A DNA stretch of 64,000 bases from Lelliottia wanjuensis (lineage in GTDB: Bacteria; Pseudomonadota; Gammaproteobacteria; Enterobacterales; Enterobacteriaceae). How positions within the stretch are numbered: the first letter of the stretch is position 1; each line of letters opens with the position of its first letter. Under the pieces are notes generated by a model. The model searched no databases, was not told the DNA's origin, and worked only from the letters and a program-made list of their open reading frames with translations. Both the position numbers and the translations under genes were made by a program. Positions 37,987 through 49,321 of this stretch are shown in pieces. The stretch covers positions 62,001-126,000 of the forward strand of contig NZ_JASSOT010000047.1 in the NCBI RefSeq assembly GCF_030238365.1. Reading direction: 5' to 3'.

Positions 37987-39321
37987 TTATTTCTGCAATT
38001 CCATACGCTTGATATCGCCGACGACAAACAGGTAACAGAACATCGCCCCTAGCGCAGAACAGCCGACGAAGACCAGCGCCGCATTGAATGAATGCAGTTC
38101 ACTCACCAGATAACCAATCACCAGCGGGGTGACAATCGACGCCACGTTACCGAAGACGTTAAACACGCCACCACACAGGCCCACAATCTCTTTTGGCGCG
38201 GTATCGGAAATAACCGGCCAGCCCAGGGCACCAAAACCTTTACCGAAGAACGCCAGCGCCATCAGGGCGACAACCAGCGCCGTGTTGTTGGTGTAGTTGC
38301 ACAGAATAATGGAGGACGCCAGCAGCATGCCGAGCACGATCGGCAGCTTACGCGCCAGGGTGATCGACTTACCGGATTTAATCAGATGGTCCGAGAACAC
38401 CCCGCCCAGCACGCCACCGGCAAAACCGCACAGCGCCGGGATGGACGCCACCATGCCGACCTTCAGAATCGACATGCCCTTCTCCTGCACCAGGTAAATC
38501 GGGAACCAGGTGAGGAAGAACCAGGTGATAGTGTTGATAAAGTATTGACCAAAAAATACGCCCAGCATCATGCGGTTGGTCAATAACTGTTTGATGTAAT
38601 GCAGCTTTGGACCGCTCGCCGCTTTGTCGCCCGGCTTCTTATGATCCATGTCGACCACCGCGCCGCCGTCAGAGATAAACTTCAGCTCTTCGGCAGACAT
38701 ACGCGGGTGATCGGTCGGGTTATGGATGAACTTCACCCACATCGCGGTGAGGATGAAGCCAATCACCCCCATCACGGTAAAGACATGTTCCCAGCCCCAC
38801 GCGAAGGTCAGCCAGCCGAGGAGCGGCGAGAAGAGTGCCAGCGAAAAATATTGCGCGGAGTTAAAAATCGCCGAGGCGGTGCCGCGCTCTTTGGTCGGGA
38901 ACCAGGCCGCCACAATACGGGCGTTGGCCGGGAAGGACGGCGCTTCCGAGAAACCGAGCATAAAGCGCATACAGAACATGGAGATACCGGCCCATGCCAG
39001 CGGGAAGAAATCGACAAAGCCCTGCAGGAAGGTAAACAGCGACCAGAAGAACAGGCTGTAGGTATAGACCTTTTTCGAACCAAATTTATCGAGCAGCCAG
39101 CCGCCGGGGATCTGCATCAGCAGGTAAGCCCAGCCAAACGCGGAGAAGATATAGCCCATCGATACGGCGCTGAGCTGCAGCTCTTTCGCCACTTCTGTCC
39201 CGGCAATCGACAGCGTCGCGCGGTCAGCGTAGTTCACCGCTGTGACGATAAAAATAATCAGTAATATTAAATGACGGGTATGAATACCCTTTTTCGTTTC
39301 TACAGCTGTTTCCAGTGACAT
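37987..39321 (-). CDS. garP: GarP, galactarate/glucarate/glycerate MFS transporter
   Basis: A 444-residue, 12-helix major facilitator of the anion:cation symporter family, the same length as E. coli GarP. It takes up galactarate, glucarate and glycerate. [20 protein letters not shown], the loop 2-3 motif [16 protein letters not shown] and [20 protein letters not shown] are visible. The start at 39321 has GAGGAAATAAAC in front; an ATG at 39339 would add six residues. It is the first gene of garPLRK and is divergent from garD across a 412-base control region. Confidence 0.95.
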   Translation of the reverse strand: MSLETAVETKKGIHTRHLILLIIFIVTAVNYADRATLSIAGTEVAKELQLSAVSMGYIFSAFGWAYLLMQIPGGWLLDKFGSKKVYTYSLFFWSLFTFLQGFVDFFPLAWAGISMFCMRFMLGFSEAPSFPANARIVAAWFPTKERGTASAIFNSAQYFSLALFSPLLGWLTFAWGWEHVFTVMGVIGFILTAMWVKFIHNPTDHPRMSAEELKFISDGGAVVDMDHKKPGDKAASGPKLHYIKQLLTNRMMLGVFFGQYFINTITWFFLTWFPIYLVQEKGMSILKVGMVASIPALCGFAGGVLGGVFSDHLIKSGKSITLARKLPIVLGMLLASSIILCNYTNNTALVVALMALAFFGKGFGALGWPVISDTAPKEIVGLCGGVFNVFGNVASIVTPLVIGYLVSELHSFNAALVFVGCSALGAMFCYLFVVGDIKRMELQK

Positions 39322-39594
39322 GTTTATTTCCTCAGGCACATCGATCCAGGTATTTTTATTATTTTTGGAAAAGTCTTTACTGATTATTTATCGATAGCAG
39401 GCAATATCCGTTAATTAACCAGATGCATTGAAACCGTGATTCAGTATAAACATCGCCTCGTCCCTACACATTGTCGCATCGCTCAATTTTAAACGTCCGT
39501 ATCAACGTTATTTTGAGCATATGCACAAGAGCATGGGCGCTAATGCACAGATTTACGCATTGCCTGCCAGGCGGCGCGGATGCAGGCTTAGCGG

Positions 39595-39610
39595 AGTGAT
39601 CTTCGTCACA
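39595..39610. promoter_or_regulatory. CRP-like site in the garP-garD control region
   Basis: AGTGA-N6-TCACA matches 9 of 10 conserved CRP positions, about 131 bases before the garD ATG and 280 bases from garP. The rest of the 412-base divergent region is AT-rich and should also hold binding sites for the sugar-diacid activator CdaR, which I cannot pin down; two ATGCACA copies at about 39520 and 39543 are the only repeated words noted. Confidence 0.5.
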
Positions 39611-39733
39611 TTTTTATCTTTCGACTCCTGACATTCTTTATTCAAGAAGGCAGCGTTTTTATTTCTGACAATAAGAAAATAAATACTCTCATACCGCATT
39701 AATATCGAAAGATTTACTGGAGAATAATGAGCA

Positions 39734-41305
39734 ATGGCCGACATCGAAATTCGACAACAGTCGCCGACGGCGTTTTATATAAAGGTACACGACACGGATA
39801 ACGTGGCGATTATTGTTAACGACAATGGTCTGAAAGCAGGAACACGTTTCCCCGATGGCCTGACGCTTATCGAGCATATTCCCCAGGGCCATAAAGTCGC
39901 GCTGGTTGATATTCCTGCCCAGGGTGAAATCGTCCGTTACGGAGAGGTCATCGGCTACGCCGTGCGGGCGATCCCGCAGGGGAGCTGGATTGACGAGTCA
40001 CTGGTTGAGCTGCCGAAAGCGCCGCCGCTGAACACCCTGCCGCTGGCGACCCGCGTGCCAGAACCACTGCCGCCGCTGGAAGGCTATACCTTCGAGGGCT
40101 ATCGCAATAAAGATGGCAGCGTCGGCACCAAAAATCTGCTCGGCATCACCACCAGCGTGCACTGCGTGGCGGGCGTGGTGGATTACGTGGTGAAAATCAT
40201 CGAACGCGATCTGCTGCCGAAATACCCGAACGTCGACGGCGTGGTGGGTCTGAACCACCTCTACGGCTGCGGCGTGGCGATCAACGCCCCCGCTGCCGTG
40301 GTGCCGATTCGTACCATTCACAACATTTCGCTCAACCCGAATTTCGGCGGGGAAGTGATGGTGATTGGCCTGGGCTGTGAAAAACTCCAGCCGGAGCGCC
40401 TGCTGCAGGGCACCGACGATGTGCAGGCGATCGCGGTGGATGACGCCAGCATTGTGCGTCTGCAGGACGAGCATCACGTCGGCTTCAAATCGATGGTGGA
40501 CGATATTCTGCAGGTTGCCGTGCGCCACCTGGAAAAACTGAACAAACGCCGGCGCGAAACCTGCCCGGCCTCTGAGCTGGTCGTGGGTACACAGTGCGGC
40601 GGCAGCGATGCGTTCTCCGGCGTCACCGCTAACCCGGCTGTCGGCTATGCCTCCGACCTGTTTGTGCGCTGCGGTGCGACGGTGATGTTCTCGGAAGTGA
40701 CCGAAGTGCGCGATGCGATCCACCTCCTGACTCCGCGCGCCATCAACGAAGAGGTGGGCAAGCGCCTGCTGGAAGAGATGGCCTGGTATGACAATTATCT
40801 CGACATGGGGCAAACCGACCGCAGCGCGAACCCGTCTCCGGGCAACAAAAAAGGCGGGCTGGCGAACGTGGTGGAAAAAGCGCTTGGCTCGATTGCCAAA
40901 TCCGGCCAGAGCGCGATCTCGGAAGTGCTTTCGCCGGGCCAGCGCCCGACCAAACGCGGCCTGATTTATGCCGCGACACCGGCCAGCGATTTTGTCTGCG
41001 GCACGCAGCAGGTGGCGTCAGGCATTACGGTGCAGGTGTTTACCACCGGGCGCGGCACGCCGTACGGGCTGATGGCGGTTCCGGTGATTAAGATGGCGAC
41101 ACGCACTGAGCTTGCAAACCGCTGGTATGACTTAATGGATATCAACGCGGGGACGATTGCGACGGGTGAAGAGACCATTGAGGACGTGGGCTGGAAGCTG
41201 TTCCACTTTATTCTGGATGTCGCGAGCGGGCGCAAGAAAACCTTCTCGGATCAATGGGGGTTGCATAACCAGCTGGCGGTGTTTAATCCGGCTCCGGTGA
41301 CGTGA
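39734..41305 (+). CDS. garD: GarD, galactarate dehydratase
   Basis: A 523-residue UxaA/altronate-dehydratase-family enzyme, the same length as E. coli GarD. It dehydrates D-galactarate to 5-keto-4-deoxy-D-glucarate and needs iron. The N-terminal SAF-like domain (residues about 15-95: [28 protein letters not shown]) is followed by the catalytic part with [45 protein letters not shown] and [19 protein letters not shown]. It is divergent from garPLRK and monocistronic, ended by a bidirectional hairpin shared with agaR. Confidence 0.97.
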   Translation: MADIEIRQQSPTAFYIKVHDTDNVAIIVNDNGLKAGTRFPDGLTLIEHIPQGHKVALVDIPAQGEIVRYGEVIGYAVRAIPQGSWIDESLVELPKAPPLNTLPLATRVPEPLPPLEGYTFEGYRNKDGSVGTKNLLGITTSVHCVAGVVDYVVKIIERDLLPKYPNVDGVVGLNHLYGCGVAINAPAAVVPIRTIHNISLNPNFGGEVMVIGLGCEKLQPERLLQGTDDVQAIAVDDASIVRLQDEHHVGFKSMVDDILQVAVRHLEKLNKRRRETCPASELVVGTQCGGSDAFSGVTANPAVGYASDLFVRCGATVMFSEVTEVRDAIHLLTPRAINEEVGKRLLEEMAWYDNYLDMGQTDRSANPSPGNKKGGLANVVEKALGSIAKSGQSAISEVLSPGQRPTKRGLIYAATPASDFVCGTQQVASGITVQVFTTGRGTPYGLMAVPVIKMATRTELANRWYDLMDINAGTIATGEETIEDVGWKLFHFILDVASGRKKTFSDQWGLHNQLAVFNPAPVT

Positions 41306-41336
41306 TGCCTTTTGCTGCCTGAAGCCCTCACCCCGA

Positions 41337-41357
41337 CCCTCTCCCGCAGGGAGAGGG
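41337..41357 (+). repeat. Dispersed hairpin repeat downstream of garD
   Basis: CCCTCTCCC-GCA-GGGAGAGGG, a perfect 9-bp stem with a 3-base loop, preceded by CCCTCACCCCGA. The same element (shorter stem) is at 19573-19589. This kind of dispersed palindrome is frequent in enterobacterial intergenic DNA. Confidence 0.65.
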
Positions 41358-41367
41358 AGAACACACC

Positions 41368-41398
41368 AAAACGGCAACCCAAGGGTTGCCGTTTGCTT
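41368..41398. terminator. Bidirectional terminator between garD and agaR
   Basis: AAACGGCAACCC and GGGTTGCCGTTT form a perfect 12-bp stem with a 2-3 base loop. GCTTTT follows on the plus strand and GGTGTG on the minus. It ends garD and may also end the convergent agaR gene, whose stop is 35 bases away. Confidence 0.8.
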
Positions 41399-41432
41399 TT
41401 ACCTTGCAGCCGCCACCCGGCTCTGTTGACAC

Positions 41433-42242
41433 TTACTGTTTCACCCGCACCACTTCAATCCCCGACCGCTGAAGCTCCTGTAAGCTCTCCGCCGGAATGC
41501 CTTCGTCGGTGATGACCATATCGATACGCGGGGTATCGATGATTTTATGCAGGCTTGAGCGATTGAACTTGCTGGAGTCGGTGACCACGATAATGCGCTC
41601 CGCCACTTCACACATCTTCCGATTCAGCCGGGCTTCATCCTCATTATGCGTACTGACGCCACGGTCCGTATCGATGGCATCCACACCCAAAAACAGCAGA
41701 TCGAAATGATAGTTTTGCAGCGACTGCTCGGCCTGGTCGCCGTAAAACGACTGGGACTGACGACGCAGGTGCCCGCCGGTCATCAGCAGCTCAACCCCTT
41801 CCGCCTCCAGCAGTGCATTCGCCACGTTCATGCCGTTGGTCATGGCGATGACGTCCGTGTGCTGGCGCAGCATGCGCGCTATTTCGTAGGTGGTGGTACC
41901 GGAGTCAAGAATGATGCGGTGGCCCGGTTTAATCAGGTCCGCTGCCGCCTGCGCAATACTGCGTTTCACCGCCGTATTCAGGGAGCTTTTGTCTTCGACG
42001 GAAGGCTCAAGGCCCGGCGTGTTACCGTCGCAGATCAGCGCGCCACCGTAGGCGCGAACGGCGATGCCCTGTTTTTCGAGGAACGCCAGATCGTTACGGA
42101 TCGTCACCGTAGACACGCCATATAGCGCTGAAAGATCGTTCACCTGGACGCTTCCCTGCTGTCGCAACCGCTGGATAATTTGTTCACGCCTTTCGCTGGT
42201 GCCGGTCACGCGTTTCTCCGCGGAGGATTCGGTGCTGCTCAT
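41433..42242 (-). CDS. agaR: AgaR, DeoR-family repressor of the aga regulon
   Basis: A 269-residue DeoR-family repressor, the same length as E. coli AgaR and nearly identical over residues 8-70. The HTH is [20 protein letters not shown] with [17 protein letters not shown]; the sugar-phosphate sensor domain has [28 protein letters not shown] and [17 protein letters not shown]. It represses kbaZ-agaVWEF, agaS-kbaY-agaBCD and itself, released by an amino-sugar phosphate. It is divergent from kbaZ; one operator overlaps its own leader. Confidence 0.96.
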   Translation of the reverse strand: MSSTESSAEKRVTGTSERREQIIQRLRQQGSVQVNDLSALYGVSTVTIRNDLAFLEKQGIAVRAYGGALICDGNTPGLEPSVEDKSSLNTAVKRSIAQAAADLIKPGHRIILDSGTTTYEIARMLRQHTDVIAMTNGMNVANALLEAEGVELLMTGGHLRRQSQSFYGDQAEQSLQNYHFDLLFLGVDAIDTDRGVSTHNEDEARLNRKMCEVAERIIVVTDSSKFNRSSLHKIIDTPRIDMVITDEGIPAESLQELQRSGIEVVRVKQ

Positions 42243-42260
42243 GCAAGCTCCTTTAAGAAA

Positions 42261-42284
42261 ATCTTTCGTTTCATTTCGTTTGGC
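42261..42284. promoter_or_regulatory. AgaR operator 1 (agaR leader)
   Basis: ATCTTTCGTTTCATTTCGTT matches the known AgaR site pattern TTTCRTTTYRTTTY. It lies 19-42 bases before the agaR ATG, fit for autoregulation. Confidence 0.75.
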
Positions 42285-42357
42285 CTATTAACGCCTTTCC
42301 TTTAGTGGAATGCAAGCCCCATCCGCCTTCCGACACCCTGCTATCCCCTTGCTGAAA

Positions 42358-42378
42358 CCTTTCATTATGTTTCTTTTG
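42358..42378. promoter_or_regulatory. AgaR operator 2
   Basis: CCTTTCATTATGTTTCTTTT, a weaker match to the AgaR pattern in the agaR-kbaZ control region. A half CRP site (TGTGA-N6-TCGGA) overlaps its end at 42377-42392. Confidence 0.6.
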
Positions 42379-42400
42379 TGAAACAGATCGGAAAACTATT

Positions 42401-42420
42401 ATCTTTCGTTTTATTTTTAT
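42401..42420. promoter_or_regulatory. AgaR operator 3
   Basis: ATCTTTCGTTTTATTTTTAT, a strong match, 73-92 bases before the kbaZ start and likely over or near its promoter. Confidence 0.72.
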
Positions 42421-42440
42421 AAGACCATCACGCAGTATAA

Positions 42441-42460
42441 AGTGAAATAAAACGAAAGAT
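42441..42460. promoter_or_regulatory. AgaR operator 4, inverted
   Basis: AGTGAAATAAAACGAAAGAT is the reverse complement of the operator pattern and closely mirrors operator 3 about 20 bases away, so the two could bind AgaR face to face in front of kbaZ. Confidence 0.75.
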
Positions 42461-42492
42461 TAGCACTCAAACCATCCAACGTGGAGAGGAAA

Positions 42493-43788
42493 GTGAAACA
42501 TCTTATTGAAATGGTGGAATTGCATAAAGCAGGCGCAGGCAACGGTATCTACGCCGTCTGCTCCGCACATCCGCTGGTCCTTGAAGCCGCCATTCGCTTC
42601 GCTCGCGATCATCACACCGCCCTGCTGGTTGAGGCGACGTCCAACCAGGTGGATCAGTTCGGCGGCTATACGGGTATGACACCCGCCGATTTTCACGGCT
42701 TTGTTAGCCAGCTTGCCAACAAACTGGATTTCCCGCTCTCGCAGCTGATTTTAGGCGGCGATCATCTCGGCCCGAATCGCTGGCAAAACCTCACCGCCAG
42801 TGAAGCAATGGCCAACGCCGAAGATCTGATCAAAAGCTACGTGGCCGCCGGTTTTCAAAAGATCCACCTCGACTGCAGCATGTCCTGCGAGGACGATCCG
42901 GTTCCACTGACGGATGAGATCGTCGCCGAACGCGCCGCGCGGCTGGCGAAGATTGCCGAACAGACCAGCCGCGAGCACTTTGGTGAGCCGGATCTGGTGT
43001 ACGTGATTGGCACAGAAGTGCCGGTTCCCGGCGGGGCTCACGAAGCGCTGACCGAGCTGGAAGTCACCACGCCGGAAGCGGCACGCGCCACGCTGGAAGC
43101 CCATCGCCTCGCCTTCGAAAAACAGGGGCTGGCAGATATCTGGCCGCGCATCATCGGGCTGGTAGTGCAGCCTGGCGTCGAATTCGATCACACCCATGTG
43201 ATTGACTATCGCCCGGAGAAAGCCGTTGCCCTGAGTGAAATGGTGCAAGGCTATGATTCGCTGGTCTTTGAGGCGCACTCCACCGACTACCAGACGCCGC
43301 AGGCCCTGCGCCAGCTGGTGAAAGATCACTTCGCGATTTTGAAAGTCGGCCCGGCGCTGACCTTCGCCCTGCGCGAAGCCCTGTTCTCACTGGCCGCCAT
43401 TGAAGAAGAACTGCTGCCTGCCAAAGCCAGTTCTGGCCTGCGCCAGGTGCTGGAGAGCGTGATGCTCGACCGTCCGGAATACTGGCAAAGCCACTACCAC
43501 GGTGACGGCCACGCCCGTCGACTGGCGCGCGGCTACAGCTATTCGGACCGCGTTCGCTACTACTGGCCGGACAGCCAAATCGACGACGCCTTCGAGCGGC
43601 TGGTGCGCAACCTGGCCGATGAGCCGATTCCGCTCCCACTCGTCAGCCAGTACTTACCGCTGCAGTATCGAAAAGTTCGCGAGGAGGCTCTCAAGGCTGC
43701 GCCGCGGGAACTCATCATCGACCACATTCAGGACATACTGCGCCAGTATCACGCAGCCTGTCAGGGCGCGTCGTCCCATAACGCATAA
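42493..43788 (+). CDS. kbaZ: KbaZ, tagatose-1,6-bisphosphate aldolase accessory subunit
   Basis: A 431-residue KbaZ/GatZ protein (E. coli KbaZ is 426). It is not catalytic alone but is needed for full activity and stability of the KbaY aldolase. Conserved blocks: [51 protein letters not shown] and [19 protein letters not shown]. The GTG at 42493 was chosen: it has GGAGAGGAAA before it and gives [14 protein letters not shown], matching the E. coli MKHLTEMV start; another GTG at 42481 would put the ribosome site inside the gene. First gene of kbaZ-agaVWEF. Confidence 0.95.
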   Translation: MKHLIEMVELHKAGAGNGIYAVCSAHPLVLEAAIRFARDHHTALLVEATSNQVDQFGGYTGMTPADFHGFVSQLANKLDFPLSQLILGGDHLGPNRWQNLTASEAMANAEDLIKSYVAAGFQKIHLDCSMSCEDDPVPLTDEIVAERAARLAKIAEQTSREHFGEPDLVYVIGTEVPVPGGAHEALTELEVTTPEAARATLEAHRLAFEKQGLADIWPRIIGLVVQPGVEFDHTHVIDYRPEKAVALSEMVQGYDSLVFEAHSTDYQTPQALRQLVKDHFAILKVGPALTFALREALFSLAAIEEELLPAKASSGLRQVLESVMLDRPEYWQSHYHGDGHARRLARGYSYSDRVRYYWPDSQIDDAFERLVRNLADEPIPLPLVSQYLPLQYRKVREEALKAAPRELIIDHIQDILRQYHAACQGASSHNA

Positions 43789-43807
43789 CAACGAAGAGGA
43801 TAATGCT

Positions 43808-44281
43808 ATGCCAAACATTGTCTTATGCCGCATCGATGAACGTCTGATCCACGGCCAGGTCGGCGTTCAGTGGGTCGGATTCGCTGGCGCGAATCTGGTG
43901 CTGGTTGCCAACGATGAGGTCGCTGAGGATTCGGTCCAGCAAAACCTGATGGAAATGGTGCTGGCAGAGGGAATTGCCGTTCGCTTCTGGTCCCTGCAAA
44001 AGGTGATCGACAACATTCACCGTGCCGCCGACCGGCAGAAAATCCTGCTGGTCTGCAAGTCGCCCGCCGATTTCCTGACCCTCGTCGAGGGCGGCGTGCC
44101 GGTGACACGTATCAATGTCGGAAATATGCACTACGCCAATGGCAAACAACAAATTGCCAAAACGGTCTCTGTCGATGCCGGTGATATCGCGGCATTTAGC
44201 GGTTTGAAAGCCGCCGGGGTGGAATGCTTTGTTCAGGGCGTTCCGACAGAACCCGCTTTGGATCTCTTTAAACTACTCTGA
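43808..44281 (+). CDS. agaV: AgaV, PTS EIIB for N-acetylgalactosamine
   Basis: A 157-residue mannose-family EIIB, the same length as E. coli AgaV and nearly identical. The phosphorylated residue is His15 in RIDERLIHGQVGVQW. GGVPVTRINVGNMHYANGKQ (20 residues) is the other conserved block. It passes phosphate from AgaF to N-acetylgalactosamine bound by AgaW/AgaE. AGAGGATAATGCT precedes the ATG. Confidence 0.96.
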   Translation: MPNIVLCRIDERLIHGQVGVQWVGFAGANLVLVANDEVAEDSVQQNLMEMVLAEGIAVRFWSLQKVIDNIHRAADRQKILLVCKSPADFLTLVEGGVPVTRINVGNMHYANGKQQIAKTVSVDAGDIAAFSGLKAAGVECFVQGVPTEPALDLFKLL

Positions 44282-44291
44282 GGGATTCACA

Positions 44292-45071
44292 ATGGAAATC
44301 AGTCTGTTGCAGGCATTTGCGTTGGGCATTCTCGCCTTTATCGCGGGCCTGGATATGTTCAACGGGTTAACGCACATGCACCGCCCGGTGGTGCTTGGGC
44401 CACTGGTGGGCCTGATTCTTGGCGATCTGCATACGGGGATTTTGACCGGCGGGACGCTGGAGCTGGTATGGATGGGGCTGGCACCGCTAGCCGGTGCGCA
44501 GCCGCCAAACGTCATTATCGGCACCATCGTCGGGACGACATTCGCCATTACCACGGGCGTGAAACCCGAGGTGGCCGTCGGCGTAGCGGTTCCGTTCGCC
44601 GTGGCGGTGCAGATGGGGATCACCTTCCTGTTCTCGGTGATGTCCGGCGTGATGGCGCGCTGCGACAAAATGGCGGCGAACGCCGATACCAACGGAATCG
44701 AGCGGGTGAACTATCTGGCGCTGCTGGCACTGGGGATCTTCTATTTTCTCTGCGCCTTCCTGCCGATTTACTTTGGCGCCGAACATGCCAAAACCGCCAT
44801 CGACGTGCTACCTGCCCGTTTGATTGACGGTCTGGGCGTAGCGGGCGGCATCATGCCAGCGATCGGCTTTGCCGTGCTGCTGAAAATCATGATGAAAAAT
44901 GTCTACATCCCCTATTTCATTCTCGGGTTTGTCGCTGCCGCCTGGCTGAAACTGCCGGTGCTGGCGATTGCCGCCGCGGCGCTGGCGATGGCCCTGATCG
45001 ATTTTGTGCGCAAAGCTCCAGAACCCGCGGCTCCCGTTGCTCAGAAAGAGGAATTCGAAGATGGCATCTAA
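44292..45071 (+). CDS. agaW: AgaW, PTS EIIC for N-acetylgalactosamine
   Basis: A 259-residue mannose-family EIIC membrane component. Hydrophobic helices start with LLQAFALGILAFIAGLD; the family motif LGDLHTGILTGGTLELVWMG and the QPPNVIIGTIVGTTFAI segment are present. In E. coli K-12 agaW is truncated by a deletion; here it is full length and overlaps agaE by 11 bases, so the GalNAc transporter is complete. Confidence 0.95.
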   Translation: MEISLLQAFALGILAFIAGLDMFNGLTHMHRPVVLGPLVGLILGDLHTGILTGGTLELVWMGLAPLAGAQPPNVIIGTIVGTTFAITTGVKPEVAVGVAVPFAVAVQMGITFLFSVMSGVMARCDKMAANADTNGIERVNYLALLALGIFYFLCAFLPIYFGAEHAKTAIDVLPARLIDGLGVAGGIMPAIGFAVLLKIMMKNVYIPYFILGFVAAAWLKLPVLAIAAAALAMALIDFVRKAPEPAAPVAQKEEFEDGI

Positions 45072-45939
45072 TCACACCACCCTGCCGGCCGTCTCCGATA
45101 ACGACGAGACGCTTCTGTCCGGCGTGAACGAAAATATCTATGAAGATCAGACGATCGGCGCGGAGCTGACGAAAAAGGACATCAACCGCGTGGCCTGGCG
45201 TTCGATGCTCCTGCAGGCGTCGTTCAACTACGAACGTATGCAGGCCTCGGGCTGGCTGTACGGCCTGCTTCCGGCGCTGAAAAAAATCCACACCAACAAA
45301 CGCGATCTGGCGCGCGCCATGAAAGGCCACATGGGCTTCTTCAACACTCACCCGTTCCTGGTGACCTTTGTGATCGGCATTATTCTGGCGATGGAGCGTT
45401 CCAAGCAGGACGTGAACAGCATTCAGAGCACCAAGATTGCGGTGGGTGCGCCGCTCGGCGGGATTGGCGATGCCATGTTCTGGCTGACGCTGTTGCCGAT
45501 CTGCGGCGGTATCGGTGCCAGTCTGGCGCTGCAAGGCTCAATTCTTGGCGCAGTCGTGTTTATTGTGATGTTCAACGTGGTACACCTGGGGCTGCGTTTT
45601 GGCCTCGCGCACTATGCTTATCGGATGGGGGTCGCCGCCATTCCGCTGATTAAGGCCAACACCAAAAAGGTGGGCCACGCGGCCTCTATCGTCGGGATGA
45701 CGGTCATCGGCGCGCTGGTCGCCACCTATGTGCGGCTGAATACCACGCTTGAGATCACCGCTGGCGATGCGGTGGTGAAACTGCAAACCGATGTGATCGA
45801 CAAGCTGATGCCCGCGTTTCTGCCACTGGTCTACACCCTGACCATGTTCTGGCTGGTACGCCGTGGCTGGAGCCCGTTACGCCTGATCGGCATTACGGTG
45901 GTGCTGGGCGTGGTCGGCAAATTCTGTCACTTCCTGTGA
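45061..45939 (+). CDS. agaE: AgaE, PTS EIID for N-acetylgalactosamine
   Basis: A 292-residue mannose-family EIID. The hallmark LLQASFNYERMQASGWLYGLLP is split across about residues 50-71, followed by GHMGFFNTHPFLVTFVIGI and GAPLGGIGDAMFWLTLLPI. A polar N-terminal tail of about 35 residues precedes the domain, as in E. coli strains with a complete system. It forms the membrane complex with AgaW. agaE is absent from E. coli K-12 but present in GalNAc-using strains. Confidence 0.95.
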   Translation: MASNHTTLPAVSDNDETLLSGVNENIYEDQTIGAELTKKDINRVAWRSMLLQASFNYERMQASGWLYGLLPALKKIHTNKRDLARAMKGHMGFFNTHPFLVTFVIGIILAMERSKQDVNSIQSTKIAVGAPLGGIGDAMFWLTLLPICGGIGASLALQGSILGAVVFIVMFNVVHLGLRFGLAHYAYRMGVAAIPLIKANTKKVGHAASIVGMTVIGALVATYVRLNTTLEITAGDAVVKLQTDVIDKLMPAFLPLVYTLTMFWLVRRGWSPLRLIGITVVLGVVGKFCHFL

Positions 45940-45956
45940 ATACAAAGAGGTCTTAG

Positions 45957-46391
45957 ATGTTAAGCATTATTTTGACGGGCCACGGTGGGTTTGCCAGCGG
46001 GCTGGAAAAAGCGATGAAGCAGATCCTCGGTGAACAGGAGCAATTTGTTGCCATCGACTTTCCCGAAACCTCCACCACCGCGCTACTGACGTCGCAGCTG
46101 GAGCAGGCGATTGCCGAACTGGGTGACGCGGAAGATATCGTCTTTCTGACCGATCTGCTGGGCGGCACGCCGTTTCGCGTGGCCTCGACCATGGCGATGG
46201 AAAAGCCGGGCTGGGAAGTGATCACCGGCACCAACCTCCAGCTGCTGCTGGAGATGGTGATGGAGCGCGACGGGCTGAGCAGCGAAGCGTTTCGTTTACA
46301 GGCGCTGGAGTGCGGGCATCGCGGGCTGACGAGTCTGGTAGATGAGCTGGGGCGCTGCCGCGAGGAAAAGCCCGTTGAGGAAGGCATTTAA
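45957..46391 (+). CDS. agaF: AgaF, PTS EIIA for N-acetylgalactosamine
   Basis: A 144-residue mannose-family EIIA. His9 in ILTGHGGFASGLEKAM is the phosphate acceptor from HPr; DLLGGTPFRVAS is the conserved loop. It is the last gene of kbaZ-agaVWEF. In other enterobacteria agaA, the GalNAc-6-phosphate deacetylase gene, comes next; here the 326 bases that follow hold only operators and a promoter region. Confidence 0.95.
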   Translation: MLSIILTGHGGFASGLEKAMKQILGEQEQFVAIDFPETSTTALLTSQLEQAIAELGDAEDIVFLTDLLGGTPFRVASTMAMEKPGWEVITGTNLQLLLEMVMERDGLSSEAFRLQALECGHRGLTSLVDELGRCREEKPVEEGI

Positions 46392-46557
46392 CCACTGATT
46401 TCATTCCGGGCAGGCTCTCCCCCTTAGCCCTTTCATTGTGCATCACCTTGGCCTTCGGGAAATCCCGCAGGCCTTTCTTTTCCTTTCTTAATCCAGACGC
46501 CTTTACCAGCCTGAATTTAAAAAACGATGATTTATCAAATGAATAGATAAAACGCTG

Positions 46558-46573
46558 TGTTTCATCGATCACA
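46558..46573. promoter_or_regulatory. Candidate CRP site upstream of agaS
   Basis: TGTTT-N6-TCACA, 8 of 10 conserved positions, adjoining the first AgaR operator of the agaS promoter. Motif match only. Confidence 0.4.
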
Positions 46574-46574
46574 G

Positions 46575-46594
46575 TTTTCGTTTTATTTCTTTTT
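46575..46594. promoter_or_regulatory. AgaR operator 5 (agaS promoter)
   Basis: TTTTCGTTTTATTTCTTTTT fits the AgaR site pattern, 124-143 bases before the agaS ATG. Confidence 0.72.
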
Positions 46595-46601
46595 GCATGT
46601 T

Positions 46602-46621
46602 GATCTTTCGTTTTCCTTTCG
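46602..46621. promoter_or_regulatory. AgaR operator 6 (agaS promoter)
   Basis: GATCTTTCGTTTTCCTTTCG fits the AgaR site pattern; spacing to operator 5 is 27 bases. Confidence 0.75.
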
Positions 46622-46643
46622 ATAGATTTTAATCAATCGAACA

Positions 46644-46663
46644 AGTGAAACGAAACGAAAGAC
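46644..46663. promoter_or_regulatory. AgaR operator 7, inverted (agaS promoter)
   Basis: AGTGAAACGAAACGAAAGAC is the reverse complement of the operator pattern, 55-74 bases before the agaS ATG, facing operator 6. Confidence 0.75.
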
Positions 46664-46717
46664 AAAGGTCACTTAGCCGAAGTCTGACGTGGGATTCACC
46701 TTACTAAGGACTGCGTT

Positions 46718-48747
<2,030 letters not shown>

Positions 48748-48792
48748 TAAAACAACAACACTCACAACCCAACATCGGCAGGAATGAAGACT

Positions 48793-49269
48793 ATGAGTAG
48801 CCCCAATATCTTATTGACCCGTATCGATAATCGTCTGGTGCATGGCCAGGTGGGTGTGACATGGACGTCGACCATTGGTGCCAATCTGCTGATCGTCGTT
48901 GACGACGAGGTCGCCAAAGACGAGATCCAGCAAAAGCTGATGGGGATCACCGCGGACACTTACGGATTTGGTATCCGCTTTTTCTCCATCGAAAAGACCA
49001 TCGCCATTATCGAGAAGGCCGCGCCGCACCAGAAAATTTTCCTGATTTGTCGCACGCCGGACATTGTCAGAAAACTGATTGAGGGCGGCGTGCCGCTGAA
49101 GGACGTCAACGTCGGGAATATGCACTTCTCGGAAGGCAAAAAACAGATCAGCAGCAAGGTATACGTGGACGAGAGCGATCTCGACGATCTGCGTTTCATC
49201 AAGCGCAGCGGCGTGAATCTCTTTATCCAGGATGTTCCGGGGGACGCAAAAGAAGGCATCCCCGATTAG
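48793..49269 (+). CDS. agaB: AgaB, PTS EIIB for galactosamine
   Basis: A 158-residue mannose-family EIIB, the same length as E. coli AgaB. The phosphorylated His is in TRIDNRLVHGQVGVTW at about residue 18. DVNVGNMHFSEGKKQISSKV is conserved. ATG 48793 has AGGAATGAAG upstream; an ATG at 48784 sits on the ribosome site itself. It is specific for galactosamine in strains with intact agaC, with the phosphate supplied by AgaF. Confidence 0.95.
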   Translation: MSSPNILLTRIDNRLVHGQVGVTWTSTIGANLLIVVDDEVAKDEIQQKLMGITADTYGFGIRFFSIEKTIAIIEKAAPHQKIFLICRTPDIVRKLIEGGVPLKDVNVGNMHFSEGKKQISSKVYVDESDLDDLRFIKRSGVNLFIQDVPGDAKEGIPD

Positions 49270-49321
49270 TGGCAGTGTCTCGACATTCAAATAGCTGAAG
49301 TCATCATTACGAGGCAAAAAA

